Shown here in pieces: positions 1 to 7,540 of a stretch of 64,000 nt of DNA. Each line of letters opens with the position of its first letter. The stretch's first letter is position 1. The notes under the pieces are model-generated. The model made no database searches, was not told where the DNA came from, and saw only the letters and a program-made list of their open reading frames with translations. Source of the stretch: a virus; IMG/VR virus record IMGVR_UViG_3300031111_000001, positions 1 through 64,000 of that record; one strand, given 5' to 3'. The translations under genes were made by a program, and so were the position numbers.

Positions 1-12
1 CAGGCCTGGAAC

Positions 13-83
13 AGGGACACCGTGGCGGGGCAACGCCCGGCCCGGCAACTGTCCCTTGTGCTGAAACGCAAAGGAATCAGCAC
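13..83. other. paired-hairpin segment at the window edge
   Basis: Two consecutive inverted repeats are visible: AGGGACA (13-19) pairs with TGTCCCT (50-56) around an inner GGGC-AAC-GCCC hairpin, and GTGCTGA (58-64) pairs with TCAGCAC (77-83). This could be the 3' part of a structured RNA or a terminator region of a gene lying to the left of the window. No known RNA family is recognised and the strand is unknown. Confidence 0.2.
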
Positions 84-650
84 AGGGGGCATACAGGAAT
101 AGTGAAGGATTGCAGGTGGTTAATATGCACTCGCCACCTATGCGGTATCCATTGGCACGACGTATGCATATGTCCCCGGTCCCCATGGTAGCACGCCAAG
201 GCCTTTGAGTATCACGAAGGTAGCACGCGACACGGAAAAGCAAAAGAATAGCACGGACCCCCCTGTAAAAAACCGAGTAAGTCAGTATGAGGGGTTCCTG
301 CGGATACAATTTTGGACCCCCTCATTTCGGTCAACCCTGGAAAATTTCTGGGCACCCCCATTTTCTCCCGAAGCCATCCAGCAATCATCCGACAACCCTC
401 CCGGTGATCCATCAATGGGTCTTCAGGCTCCCTTATGATCCACTGTTGAGACGTTTCGGAAATCCAAGCGGAAGGAGAGGGTGTGTTTTGGTAGTTGGAT
501 GCCCGTTGGGTCTTGGTTCCCGTTTCGGAAGGAGCAGGATGTACGTGTGATGCGCTTGCGGGCTTTCCGGTGTGTTTTCTTTGCCGCGAGGGGAAATGGT
601 GAAAAACTTTGCGAAGTGAAGTAGATTTTCCTTTCCTTATGTTTGGTGGG
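84..650. other. stretch without a convincing gene
   Basis: The open frames here are short, overlap on both strands and have no good ribosome binding sites. TAGCACG occurs three times (near 188, 222 and 252) in the same orientation. No tRNA, promoter of consensus quality or recognisable site was found. Confidence 0.3.
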
Positions 651-667
651 GTGATATGGGTGGAACC

Positions 668-976
668 ATGAAGACCAAAATACCATATCTCACGTTGATC
701 TTGGCTGGGGGCTACACGTTCGCGGCGTACTGGTCGATCACCTATTTGGTGGTCACCAACTACGAGCCGGAATCCATCGTCGAGTTGCTTTTCCGGCCTG
801 CATGGGTGGATACTTTTACGCCCGGATCGATTTCATGGATAGCGGTCGGGCTGGCACTGGTGTGTTTGGTGGTGGGCGTGATCCTTGCCAATGCGCTGGT
901 TCCGAGTGAGCGTCCCAGAGCCCATGCGACAGGTTCAAGCAAACGTCGAGTCTCGGCGCTGATAAACAACCGCTGA
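668..976 (+). CDS. small two-helix membrane protein
   Basis: About 102 residues when started at the ATG at 668, which follows GGTGGAACC, a spacing like that before other genes here; an in-frame ATG at 656 is the alternative. Two hydrophobic segments are visible, residues about 6-25 (LTLILAGGYTFAAYWSITYL) and about 52-73 (ISWIAVGLALVCLVVGVILA), followed by a basic tail (SKRRVSALINNR) probably in the cytoplasm. No family is recognised. The gene ends just before a strong bidirectional terminator and converges on the next gene. Function unknown; a phage membrane accessory protein is all that can be inferred. Confidence 0.55.
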   Translation: MKTKIPYLTLILAGGYTFAAYWSITYLVVTNYEPESIVELLFRPAWVDTFTPGSISWIAVGLALVCLVVGVILANALVPSERPRAHATGSSKRRVSALINNR

Positions 977-994
977 ACCAGCAGGGTACGGGCC

Positions 995-1045
995 AAGGCC
1001 GGGTGGTGGGTTCTACCGAGGATTCCCACCGCCCGGCCTTGTGTT
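995..1045. terminator. bidirectional terminator between convergent genes
   Basis: AAGGCCGGG (995-1003) plus GGTGGG (1005-1010) pair with CCCACC (1025-1030) plus CCCGGCCTT (1032-1040), a very stable hairpin. It lies between the 3' ends of the rightward gene ending at 976 and the leftward gene ending at 1044. Confidence 0.7.
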
Positions 1046-1256
1046 ATTGAACTTCCTGAACCTCCAGTTCGTTCAGGTCTTCCTCCCATTCATCGTCCCG
1101 GCGGGTGCCGGTGACCTTCCATTCCAAGTCTCCGAACTTTCCGTCGTCGATCATGGCCTGGACCTTGTCGTTCGCCGCGTCTTCATCCTTGGCGCGGACG
1201 GTGACGAGAGTAGTCAACTCCAGCCTTCGGATCACAGTCGCCTCAAATTCAGCCAT
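1044..1256 (-). CDS. small acidic protein, DpnD/PcfM-like
   Basis: The start at 1256 is preceded by GGAGGAACCAACC, a good ribosome binding site; the longer frame upstream is not needed. The 70-residue product (begins MAEFEATVIRRLELTTLV) has the pattern of the small DpnD/PcfM C-terminal domain family: a short beta strand, a VTVRAKDEDAANDKVQAMIDDG helix of alternating acidic residues, then a strand. This family is common on phages and plasmids, without a firm function. It is the only leftward gene in the left 39 kb, so it may have its own control. Confidence 0.6.
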   Translation of the reverse strand: MAEFEATVIRRLELTTLVTVRAKDEDAANDKVQAMIDDGKFGDLEWKVTGTRRDDEWEEDLNELEVQEVQ

Positions 1257-1381
1257 GGTTGGTTCCTCCGGTTTGGGTTTTTGATCGGCTGGACCGTACC
1301 ACACCAGAAAAACCAGTCAAGTGGGGTGGTTGGATGAACGCCACGCGCTGAAACGGCTGTTTTTGTGGCTGGAGGCCCGCT

Positions 1382-1454
1382 GAACGTAGGGTGAGCTACG
1401 TTCGGCTGCTCAAAGTGACCCATCCCCGCACATTATACGTGCAATACCGCACGT
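1382..1454. promoter_or_regulatory. two operator-like inverted repeats
   Basis: GAACGTAG (1382-1389) and CTACGTTC (1396-1403) form an 8-bp inverted repeat; ACGTGC (1437-1442) and GCACGT (1449-1454) form a 6-bp one. Both share an ACGT core and sit in the divergent gap upstream of the promoter at 1507 and the start at 1256. They could be repressor sites for the early region. Confidence 0.3.
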
Positions 1455-1506
1455 CCCCGCACGCCAGAACTATTTTCGTTGGTTGCGCTTTTTTTTGGAA
1501 AGGGGG

Positions 1507-1535
1507 TTGACATTTTTCTGGTTGCGTAGTAAATC
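1507..1535 (+). promoter_or_regulatory. sigma70-type early promoter
   Basis: TTGACA (1507-1512), a 17-base spacer, then TAAATC (1530-1535). It is followed by the leader motif CCTTCGCAAC (1543-1552) and an AAGGAG ribosome binding site ahead of the gene at 1571. It probably drives the rightward early operon. Confidence 0.65.
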
Positions 1536-1570
1536 CTACTCACCTTCGCAACGAGAAACAAGGAGAACAC

Positions 1571-2101
1571 ATGCTCAAACCCTATGACCTGACCCTGGAC
1601 CAGACCCTGGCCGCTCACCGCGAGATGTGGGCGTGGCTGGCCCAAAACCCCGACAAAAAGAAACACCACTGGCCCGGCTGGCAACGGTTCCGCATGCGGT
1701 ACGGAAACGTGATGGTGCTGGTTGATTGCTTCCTGTGCGCCTATGCCCTGGCGGAAGTGATACGGCTGAACCCCAGCCAGAGCAAAACCTGCTTTTACCT
1801 TGTCGAATCCGGGGGATGCGACAATTACACGTCTTGCGACGACTGCCCCGGTGTTGACACCGGAAATGTGGAAATCATTGACCGCTGCCAGTACTGCCCG
1901 CTGGATATCGGCGAGTGCTGTTCGAATCCCTGTAGCTCCTGCGCCGACTTCAAAACCTGCGACAGCCCGGTAGACTGCGAAAAATACCCGCTGTTCGACC
2001 TCTGGTGCGAATGCGGGAGCCCCACTGTCAAGGTGAAGACCGCTCTGAAGATCGCCCTGGCTCCGCTGTCCGAATACTACAAGGCCAAGGAGGCCGCATA
2101 G
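1571..2101 (+). CDS. cysteine-rich early protein
   Basis: 176 residues, starting after AAGGAGAACAC. The N-terminal part has HREMWAWLA and WPGW, and the middle (about residues 52-150) carries sixteen cysteines in CxxC-type pairs (SCDDC, RCQYC, NPCSSC, WCEC), which suggests two or more bound zinc ions. The next gene is a shorter paralogue with the same HREx-W-x-W-x-A and WPGW motifs. First gene after the 1507 promoter. Family not recognised. A role in takeover of host regulation is possible from its position, but nothing in the sequence proves it. Confidence 0.65.
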   Translation: MLKPYDLTLDQTLAAHREMWAWLAQNPDKKKHHWPGWQRFRMRYGNVMVLVDCFLCAYALAEVIRLNPSQSKTCFYLVESGGCDNYTSCDDCPGVDTGNVEIIDRCQYCPLDIGECCSNPCSSCADFKTCDSPVDCEKYPLFDLWCECGSPTVKVKTALKIALAPLSEYYKAKEAA

Positions 2102-2103
2102 CT

Positions 2104-2457
2104 ATGATTCTGACCAAGGAAAAGACCATCCAGCTTCACCGCGAACTCTGGTCGTGGATGGCGAAAACCGGCTCCCACCGGAAGGACCAGTGGCCCGGCT
2201 GGAAGGAACACGGGATCGATCCCCACGACATAACCATGTGCTGCCCCTGCTGCGAGTATGCCTTGCAGCAAGGTGGTGGTCTGGGCACCGGCTGCAAAAA
2301 GTGCCCGCTGGACCTCAAATGTGTAAAGCGGGGTAGCGCCTACAATCTGTGGACGGGCTCCTTCGACGACGATTTCAACAGCACCCCGGAAACCACGTTG
2401 CTGGCCCAGAAAATCGCTGACATGCCCGAGAGCAAGATCATCAAGGAGGCCGCATGA
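2104..2457 (+). CDS. cysteine-rich early protein, paralogue of the previous gene
   Basis: 117 residues from the ATG at 2104, two bases after the previous stop, preceded by AAGGAGG. It shares HRELWSWMA and WPGW with the 1571 gene but keeps only seven cysteines (MCCPCCEY, then GCKKCPLDLKC), so the pair probably arose by duplication followed by loss of the middle zinc-type segment. Its last bases overlap the next gene in an ATGA. Function unknown; probably metal-binding. Confidence 0.65.
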   Translation: MILTKEKTIQLHRELWSWMAKTGSHRKDQWPGWKEHGIDPHDITMCCPCCEYALQQGGGLGTGCKKCPLDLKCVKRGSAYNLWTGSFDDDFNSTPETTLLAQKIADMPESKIIKEAA

Positions 2458-2759
2458 CCGCCAGCGAACTGCTTCCCGCCGAGTTCTTCGATAGGGAGTT
2501 CATGTGTGATCTGGTCTATGGGGACCACCCCGACACCGTCACTCTCATTCACAATGAGCAGATTGGCACCAGTCGCTGGAGCGAACAGCGCAGATGCGTT
2601 TTCGAGTGGGAAGGCGATCTCTTCGGCGTGGACTACTCGCAGGGCCTGACGGAGCAGCAAGACGAACGGGCCTTTGAGTTCACGGACCCGAAGCCGTTCT
2701 GCGTTGAGGCGCGTGAGAAAACCATCGTCGAGTACATCAAAATCAAGGGGTCCGAGTAA
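2454..2759 (+). CDS. hypothetical acidic protein
   Basis: 101 residues, overlapping the previous gene by four bases (ATGA) and the next by one (TAATG), so translation is probably coupled. The sequence is acidic and rich in aromatic residues (FEWEGDLFGVDYSQG) with no membrane segment or recognised motif. A soluble early phage protein of unknown role. Confidence 0.6.
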   Translation: MTASELLPAEFFDREFMCDLVYGDHPDTVTLIHNEQIGTSRWSEQRRCVFEWEGDLFGVDYSQGLTEQQDERAFEFTDPKPFCVEAREKTIVEYIKIKGSE

Positions 2760-3415
2760 TGGCCGACCACATCTACGCCACCGACGTGATCACCAAGGAC
2801 AACAAGGACAAGGCGATCCAGTTCCTGCGCTGCCGCAACTCGATCAGCCCCGCGTTGGCGCGGGGAATCGTCGAGGACGCCATGCTCGATCCCAAGTCCA
2901 CCCTGTCCTATGCCATGAAGATCGCGGATCGGTTCACCGGCAGAGGCCGCGAACCCATCACCATGACCACCGAAATCACCGAGAGGAATAAGATCGAGGT
3001 GACCAAGTTCATCCGTAACGAGTGCCAGTGCCATCTGCGGATCGCGTGGTCCGCCGTCAAGGAGGCCATGACCCGCTCGTTTCCCACGGCTGAACTGGCG
3101 GTTCTGATCGCCGAGCGCATGATCATGAAGTCCGAAGATCACAAGGGCGTTTACAAGATGCACCAAGACTTCGGGCGACACGGCGAAATCACCAGTGTGT
3201 TCGTCGCCAAGCGCAGCGAGATAGCCCGGATCAGGAACAAGATCGTGTTCCTTGGCGAGGCTCTGGGGGAGCGCTCCGAGGTCGAAATCTACATTGATGA
3301 CAATACCTTGGAACTGATTTCCGAAGACCCCGCCGTGGTGTGCGTCATCGAGGAACACAAGTTGGTCTGCGGCCCCAGCCCCTTCGACTACTTTGAGGAG
3401 GAGGAAGTCGAATGA
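2759..3415 (+). CDS. hypothetical early protein
   Basis: 218 residues, start overlapping the preceding stop in TAATG. It is charged and soluble and looks alpha-helical, with a repeated pattern: NKDKAIQFLRCRNSIS near residue 16 and NKIEVTKFIRNECQCH near residue 81 are similar, as are LARGIVEDAML and IAWSAVKEAMT. The N-terminal two thirds may therefore be two copies of one helical unit of about 65 residues. The C-terminal end is acidic (YFEEEEVE). No family recognised; function unknown. Confidence 0.6.
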   Translation: MADHIYATDVITKDNKDKAIQFLRCRNSISPALARGIVEDAMLDPKSTLSYAMKIADRFTGRGREPITMTTEITERNKIEVTKFIRNECQCHLRIAWSAVKEAMTRSFPTAELAVLIAERMIMKSEDHKGVYKMHQDFGRHGEITSVFVAKRSEIARIRNKIVFLGEALGERSEVEIYIDDNTLELISEDPAVVCVIEEHKLVCGPSPFDYFEEEEVE

Positions 3416-3606
3416 CCATCCTGTGGTTCATCACCATGTGCATCGCTATCGTTTTTTGGTGCAGGTTGGAGAACGCCAAGGACGAGCTTATGGGCCAGTA
3501 CAACCGTGGCGACCGACTGGACAGGAAGAACTACGTCCTTTGGAGCGAGAACAAGGAACTGCGTGAGAAGCTGGGTATGGCGACATACCCAAGGGAACCC
3601 CAATGA
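3412..3606 (+). CDS. single-span membrane protein with coiled-coil tail
   Basis: 64 residues, four-base overlap with the previous gene. A hydrophobic segment at residues 2-17 (TILWFITMCIAIVFWC) is followed by a charged helix (LENAKDELMGQYNRGDRLD ... ENKELREKLG), the layout of a signal-anchored protein with a coiled-coil domain. The layout also resembles Rz-type spanins, but it lies in the early operon far from the lysis genes, so a spanin role is unlikely. Confidence 0.55.
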   Translation: MTILWFITMCIAIVFWCRLENAKDELMGQYNRGDRLDRKNYVLWSENKELREKLGMATYPREPQ

Positions 3607-3875
3607 GTAAGTGCAAACGCATCGTCATGCATCTGCTGCGCGAAACCGGAGACGGCACTGTCAGAGTCATCAATTTCCTGCTGTATGTCTGGCTGATCTT
3701 TATCATGTGGCCCGTCTGGGTTCATTATGGGGGTCCGTGTGACTTCCACATCCACTGGTACACGATTCCGGGCGTCTTGACACACATTGCCGTCGCTTGG
3801 TGGCTGGACGACTACCTTGATGACAACTGGTACAACATCAAACGCAAAATAGGCTGCTACGACAATGACTACTGA
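3603..3875 (+). CDS. small two-helix membrane protein
   Basis: 90 residues, starting inside the previous stop (ATGA). Two hydrophobic stretches are seen, about residues 24-40 (FLLYVWLIFIMWPVWV) and 53-67 (IPGVLTHIAVAWWL), followed by an acidic and then basic tail. No family recognised. It is part of the tightly packed early operon and follows another membrane protein, so the two may act together at the inner membrane. Confidence 0.5.
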   Translation: MSKCKRIVMHLLRETGDGTVRVINFLLYVWLIFIMWPVWVHYGGPCDFHIHWYTIPGVLTHIAVAWWLDDYLDDNWYNIKRKIGCYDNDY

Positions 3876-4056
3876 AGAACGACTCCAGCGCATCGAAGCG
3901 TACTTGGACCTTGGCCCGCCGCCTGACGGCTGGGTGACCATCCAGAAGATCAACGCCATGAGGGAGGTGGGGTTCTCTGTCACGGGTGCCCGCCAGTACC
4001 TGATCAAGAACTGCGGCGAAATGCCGTCCAACATCTGCATCGGAGAAATCCAATGA
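3865..4056 (+). CDS. hypothetical small protein
   Basis: 63 residues, overlapping the previous gene by eleven bases and the next by four. A helical start (MTTEERLQRIEAYLDLG) is followed by WVTIQKINAMREVGFSVTGARQYLI, which has the spacing of a helix-turn-helix of the kind seen in small DNA-binding adaptors. That reading is weak. No other features. Confidence 0.5.
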   Translation: MTTEERLQRIEAYLDLGPPPDGWVTIQKINAMREVGFSVTGARQYLIKNCGEMPSNICIGEIQ

Positions 4057-4583
4057 GCGAAACCGAAATCAACGTCGGCAAACTGGTCCCGGTGCCCATG
4101 GAAGGCACTATCGAGGAAACCTGCCGGGCCATCCTCCAGCGCGAGTTCCCCGGATGGGAATGGATGGAGTACAGCGATGGCCTGGAAAACCTGAACGAAG
4201 CCGTCAACGATGGCCCGTACTACTTCGCCCACGACGACAAGCTCTACCGCGTCGAAATGGAGATCGAGGACACCACGGGAGGCTACGACATTGATGTCGC
4301 CACCCTGAACCCCGATGGGACCATCAGCTTCGTCCTCCAGTACTACAACGGCGGGTGTAGCTTCGACGAGGCCATGGCTGACGCCATGGGTAAGCTCCGG
4401 GTGCCCGACGAGAAGGATCAGGAATCCCGCGTCTTGCCCATCTGCACGGCTTACGAGCAGGGCTATGGAGACGGCTACCAGGGCAAGCTGCACAAGCAGA
4501 ATCCCTATGCCGTGGGATCGGACTGCGCCTGGGCGTGGGACTACGGCAAGGCCGAAGGCATCGCCAATGGGAACCCCCAATAA
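4053..4583 (+). CDS. hypothetical early protein
   Basis: 176 residues with a four-base overlap to the upstream gene. The middle part is acidic with beta-strand character (YYFAHDDKLYRVEMEIEDTTG), and the C-terminal part has a glycine/aromatic run (AYEQGYGDGYQGKLHKQNPY). The last 50 residues resemble the small helical modules with a YxxGxxxG pattern found in other phage early proteins. No membrane segment. Function unknown. Confidence 0.55.
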   Translation: MSETEINVGKLVPVPMEGTIEETCRAILQREFPGWEWMEYSDGLENLNEAVNDGPYYFAHDDKLYRVEMEIEDTTGGYDIDVATLNPDGTISFVLQYYNGGCSFDEAMADAMGKLRVPDEKDQESRVLPICTAYEQGYGDGYQGKLHKQNPYAVGSDCAWAWDYGKAEGIANGNPQ

Positions 4584-4598
4584 CCAAGGAGATATCAA

Positions 4599-4700
4599 GT
4601 GAAAGTCGAACTGAGCATCAAGGACACCGTTATCGGCAAGATCGCCGACATCCCTTTGCATGTGACCATCGGTGATCGCAAGTTCGCGGGGCTTGGCTAA
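4599..4700 (+). CDS. 33-residue protein with GTG start
   Basis: A GTG at 4599 follows AAGGAGATATCAA and opens a 33-residue frame (begins MKVELSIKDTVIGKIADIP) that ends in TAATG overlapping the next start. Spacing, ribosome binding site and overlap fit the surrounding operon, so it is probably translated. Too short to assign a function. Confidence 0.5.
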   Translation: MKVELSIKDTVIGKIADIPLHVTIGDRKFAGLG

Positions 4701-4909
4701 TGATCGCTATCATCATGCAATTCATCGGCTGTGCCACCTTAATCGGCGTTGGCGTCTGGATGGCCTATGGCGGGCTCCAGATCACACGGTTTGCCGCACT
4801 CATGACCGGCGAAGCCTGTTGGGAGGGTTTTGTGCTTTTGATCGCAGGTCTTGCTCTGCTTTGCGGCGGATTCTACGGCCTTCCTCTCACCATCACCTTT
4901 GGAGGCTGA
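4700..4909 (+). CDS. small two-helix membrane protein
   Basis: 69 residues beginning MIAIIMQFIGCATLIGVGVW, which is itself a membrane span, with a second span at about residues 43-60 (FVLLIAGLALLCGGFYGL). The start overlaps the preceding stop. The product is almost entirely hydrophobic, like holin-sized proteins, but its place in the early operon argues for another membrane role. No family recognised. Confidence 0.5.
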   Translation: MIAIIMQFIGCATLIGVGVWMAYGGLQITRFAALMTGEACWEGFVLLIAGLALLCGGFYGLPLTITFGG

Positions 4910-4911
4910 CC

Positions 4912-5265
4912 GTGACCAAACGCGAGAAGATGATTCAGGCTTTTATCGCGAACCCCATCACCGTCCTTGAGCGGATCGCCGCCGAGGAGATCGTCACCCT
5001 GCGGGAACGCCTCAACGAGCTTCTGGGCGCGAACACGCGGGTGTTGGAGCGGGCAAGGGACGCCGAGCAGCGGGTGAAGCTGCGGGATGCCCAACTCGCC
5101 GGGGTGGAAGTTGCCGCCCACCACCTGATCGACGGCCTCCAGACGGACGGCGGGCACCACAAGCAGTGGGAAATGGACCAAGCCCTCCGCGCCCTGGTCG
5201 GCAAAGCCGGTTACAACTATCTCCAAGAAACCGAAGTGGGATGGGAACCGGGTATTCCCGGCTGA
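4912..5265 (+). CDS. hypothetical helical protein
   Basis: 117 residues from a GTG at 4912, preceded by GGAGG at 4901-4905; the longer upstream frame lacks such a site. Residues about 20-65 form a charged helix with coiled-coil spacing (RIAAEEIVTLRERLNELL), and the C-terminal part is polar. Probably a soluble oligomer. Last gene of this early operon before a 230-base regulatory gap. Function unknown. Confidence 0.5.
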   Translation: MTKREKMIQAFIANPITVLERIAAEEIVTLRERLNELLGANTRVLERARDAEQRVKLRDAQLAGVEVAAHHLIDGLQTDGGHHKQWEMDQALRALVGKAGYNYLQETEVGWEPGIPG

Positions 5266-5279
5266 CCGGCAGAAACCCC

Positions 5280-5411
5280 TTGACAAAACGGGTGGTTTAG
5301 GGCAAGCTCCTACTCAACACGCCGCATACTCCTTGTTGTGGTTTGTTGCGAAGGAGAGGCACCCATCGGGGGTGCTTCTACTTTGCCCAAAGTGTAGGAG
5401 TTTTCCCTTAC
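5280..5411 (+). promoter_or_regulatory. promoter-like and hairpin region
   Basis: TTGACA (5280-5285) is followed 17 bases later by CAAGCT and then CCTACTCA, matching the bases after the 1507 promoter. A copy of the CCTTCGCAAC leader motif lies inverted near 5350-5358. A hairpin of CTACTTTG with CAAAGTGTAG near 5381-5399, followed by TTTT, could terminate or attenuate transcription. The gap holds no gene up to the start at 5496. Confidence 0.4.
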
Positions 5412-5495
5412 CACCGCAATAAAAATTAAAGGCTCCCGAGCCGCGACTGGCAAGGGCTTCCGCTATCCGGCACCTATAAAAATTCAAGAGAAACC

Positions 5496-5957
5496 ATGAG
5501 CGAACAATACGACTCCAGACCTGACACCCAGGCCCACATTCGGCGGGTGATCTACCTGAACTACTGTTTCTGCGGCTTCTTGGCGAAGCAAGTCTGCGAA
5601 CACGACAGGTCCAAGCTGCGCGATCCCGAAAAGGCCATCTTCGACGAGTTCACGCCCAAGCTGAAGCACTCCACCTACGGTTCCGACGAGTACAAGCAGT
5701 TCCTCGCGGACATGCAGATGGGCCTGAAGCACCACTATGCCGAAAACCGGCACCACCCCGAGCATTTCGAGAATGGGATCAGGGACATGACCCTGATCGA
5801 CATCGTGGAAATGCTGCTGGACTGGAAGGCCGCGTCCGAACGCCACGGCGATGGTGACCTGTTCCGGTCCATCGAACTCAACCAGGGCCGCTTCGGCTAC
5901 AGCGACGATCTGAAGATGATCCTCGCCAACACCGCAAGGATACTGAAGGAGCTGTAA
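5496..5957 (+). CDS. DUF5662 family phage protein
   Basis: 153 residues. The sequence matches the DUF5662 pattern common in phages: HDRSKL near residue 37, LKHHYAENRHHPEHF near residue 77, and MTLIDIVEMLLDWKAASERH near residue 95. The conserved histidine/aspartate pairs resemble a metal-binding HD-type fold, but no enzyme activity is established for the family. It opens a new operon and overlaps the next gene by one base (TAATG). Confidence 0.8.
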   Translation: MSEQYDSRPDTQAHIRRVIYLNYCFCGFLAKQVCEHDRSKLRDPEKAIFDEFTPKLKHSTYGSDEYKQFLADMQMGLKHHYAENRHHPEHFENGIRDMTLIDIVEMLLDWKAASERHGDGDLFRSIELNQGRFGYSDDLKMILANTARILKEL

Positions 5958-6133
5958 TGGCTGATACCAATTTGGTTTTCCAGCGGGAATACGACTGGGA
6001 AAGCATCATCGATGTCGAGGAAAACATCTTCGACGCCATCAACGACTCTGACGTGGTGCCCGACGACGCTGGCGACGGCGGCTTTCCCGGCACCCTCCGA
6101 GTCACTGTCGAGTACATCGAGGAAGAGGAATGA
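5957..6133 (+). CDS. small acidic protein
   Basis: 58 residues, beginning MADTNLVFQREYDWESIIDV, start overlapping the preceding stop and end overlapping the next start (ATGA). Very acidic (about a third Asp/Glu) with no hydrophobic span. Tight coupling on both sides argues that it is real. Acidic mini-proteins of this size are often inhibitors of host DNA-binding proteins, but that is speculation here. Confidence 0.5.
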   Translation: MADTNLVFQREYDWESIIDVEENIFDAINDSDVVPDDAGDGGFPGTLRVTVEYIEEEE

Positions 6134-6393
6134 TCAAAGAAGGCATGAACATTCAGCCCATGACCCTGGAGCGGGCCAAGGAACTGCTGGAGAGCGAGGG
6201 CACCTTCATGTGCGCGGTGCCTTGCGCCCCCAACTACCCGGCCCACATCACGGACATCGACGAGGAACGGATCACCAAGCTCAAGGTTACCGTCCAGTAC
6301 GCGGACGGCCACATGATCGGGGACAAATACCGCACCCTGCTCAAGAACGTCCGTGAAGAAGTGATCGAAAACATCAACGAGGATATGGAGTAA
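6130..6393 (+). CDS. hypothetical small protein
   Basis: 87 residues from the overlapping ATG at 6130; a second ATG at 6145, preceded by AAAGAAGG, is an equally good start. It has the look of a compact alpha/beta protein: TLERAKELLESEG helix, PAHITDIDEERITKLKVTVQ strand region, and an acidic C-terminal helix. No recognised family. Confidence 0.5.
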   Translation: MIKEGMNIQPMTLERAKELLESEGTFMCAVPCAPNYPAHITDIDEERITKLKVTVQYADGHMIGDKYRTLLKNVREEVIENINEDME

Positions 6394-6395
6394 TC

Positions 6396-6770
6396 GTGTA
6401 CGACATCGAAAAAGGACTTCCGAACCCCGGCTCCCGAGCCGCAGTGATCCTGGGCTGTACTTGCCCGATTCTCGACAACCACCATGGCGTTGGTTATCAC
6501 GGCATTCGCGGCAAACACTGCATCAATGCCGTGTGCCCACTACATGGCGACAAATGCGAAGACCCAAAGAACTTTACCAAGAAGCTATTATTCATCCAGC
6601 GCAAATCCGATGGCAAGTGGCTTAAGGGCCGCAGTTACTACACCGGCTTTGGCGAGTTCTGCGAAGCACGCCCATTCGTTCGCAAAGGAGATGCCACCAG
6701 CGCGGTCAACAGGCTTCCCAAAAACAAAAGCGAATACACCGTCAGAGAATCCGTCGTTCATTTGTGCTAA
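6396..6770 (+). CDS. cysteine-containing phage protein with GCTCPILDNHHG motif
   Basis: 124 residues from a GTG at 6396, two bases after the previous stop. The N-terminal half has PGSRAAVILGCTCPILDNHH and CPLHGDKC, a four-cysteine pattern with adjacent histidines seen in many short phage proteins of unknown function, probably zinc-binding. The rest is basic. It is the last gene before the recombinase promoter. Confidence 0.6.
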   Translation: MYDIEKGLPNPGSRAAVILGCTCPILDNHHGVGYHGIRGKHCINAVCPLHGDKCEDPKNFTKKLLFIQRKSDGKWLKGRSYYTGFGEFCEARPFVRKGDATSAVNRLPKNKSEYTVRESVVHLC

Positions 6771-6777
6771 AACTCGC

Positions 6778-6806
6778 TTGACTTCCGTTTCAGCACATGT
6801 TAAGCA
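6778..6806 (+). promoter_or_regulatory. sigma70 promoter for the serine recombinase
   Basis: TTGACT (6778-6783), 17-base spacer, TAAGCA (6801-6806), with the start codon 26 bases downstream behind GGGAGACGAGTC. A recombinase with its own promoter could be expressed separately from the early operon. Confidence 0.6.
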
Positions 6807-6831
6807 TGGGTCAACAAACGGGAGACGAGTC

Positions 6832-7506
6832 ATGAAGAAAGTGTTTGGATACATCAGAGTGAGCAGTGAGGGCCAAAAAGATGGGGACGGCCCCAAGCGT
6901 CAACGGGAAGCCATCAGTCGGTACTGTGAAATGCACGGCCTAGAACTGGCTGGCGTGTACGAGGACGCCTTCACAGGAACAGACTCCAACCGACCTTCGT
7001 GGATCAATATGATCCTTGACATCGTCGAAAACGGCCACGAAGTAAAGGCTATCGTGGTGGAGAAGCTGGACCGGCTGGCCCGTGACCTCGTTGTGCAGGA
7101 ACTGCTGATCAAGGACGATCTGAACGCCCACGGCATCGAACTGATCTCCACCATGGAAGGAGAAGACCTTGGGGCCGAGAACCCCACCCGCAAGCTGATC
7201 CGGCAGCTTTTCGGAGCCATCGCCGAGTACGACAAGAACATGATCGTCGAGAAGCTGCGGGTGGCCCGCGAACGCAAGCGGGCCGAATTGGAGCGCAAGG
7301 CCGGGAAGCCGGTCAAGTTCGACGGCAGGAAGAGCTACGCCGAGAGCAATCCCGAGTTGGTGGCTTACGTCAGACGACTCCTACAGGGGAAAAAGCTCTC
7401 CTACGCCCAGATCGCCGAGCGGCTGAACGGAGTTGGGTTCAAGAGCAAGGCCAAGGACGGCCAGTGGACCCGGTTCAGCGTGAGAAACTTGCTTAAGTCC
7501 GTGTAG
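6832..7506 (+). CDS. serine recombinase (resolvase/invertase family)
   Basis: 224 residues, ATG at 6832 behind a GGGAGA site. The N-terminal catalytic domain has YIRVSSEGQ (residues 7-15) with the catalytic serine at position 11 beside Arg9, then the usual EKLDRLARD motif (about residues 82-90) and the long helix AIAEYDKNMIVEKLRVARER. The C-terminal 40 residues (LSYAQIAERLNG ...) are a helix-turn-helix for DNA binding. The length is that of small resolvases and invertases, not of large serine integrases. Since a tyrosine integrase is also present at 39781, this enzyme more likely inverts or resolves DNA or promotes transposition than integrates the phage. It is followed by a termin­ator. Confidence 0.9.
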   Translation: MKKVFGYIRVSSEGQKDGDGPKRQREAISRYCEMHGLELAGVYEDAFTGTDSNRPSWINMILDIVENGHEVKAIVVEKLDRLARDLVVQELLIKDDLNAHGIELISTMEGEDLGAENPTRKLIRQLFGAIAEYDKNMIVEKLRVARERKRAELERKAGKPVKFDGRKSYAESNPELVAYVRRLLQGKKLSYAQIAERLNGVGFKSKAKDGQWTRFSVRNLLKSV

Positions 7507-7512
7507 CTGACG

Positions 7513-7532
7513 GGCGGCGAAAGCCGCCTTTT
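7513..7532 (+). terminator. rho-independent terminator after the recombinase
   Basis: GGCGGC (7513-7518), GAAA loop, GCCGCC (7523-7528) and TTTT, seven bases after the stop codon. Confidence 0.8.
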
Positions 7533-7540
7533 GTCTGGAA

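Noticed and set aside
3412-3606. Rz-type spanin
   Set aside because: Topology fits, but it is about 33 kb from the holin and peptidase genes and has no Rz1 partner.
3531-4661. Long leftward open frame of about 376 codons
   Set aside because: It is the antisense of five overlapping rightward genes with good start sites and has low-complexity composition.
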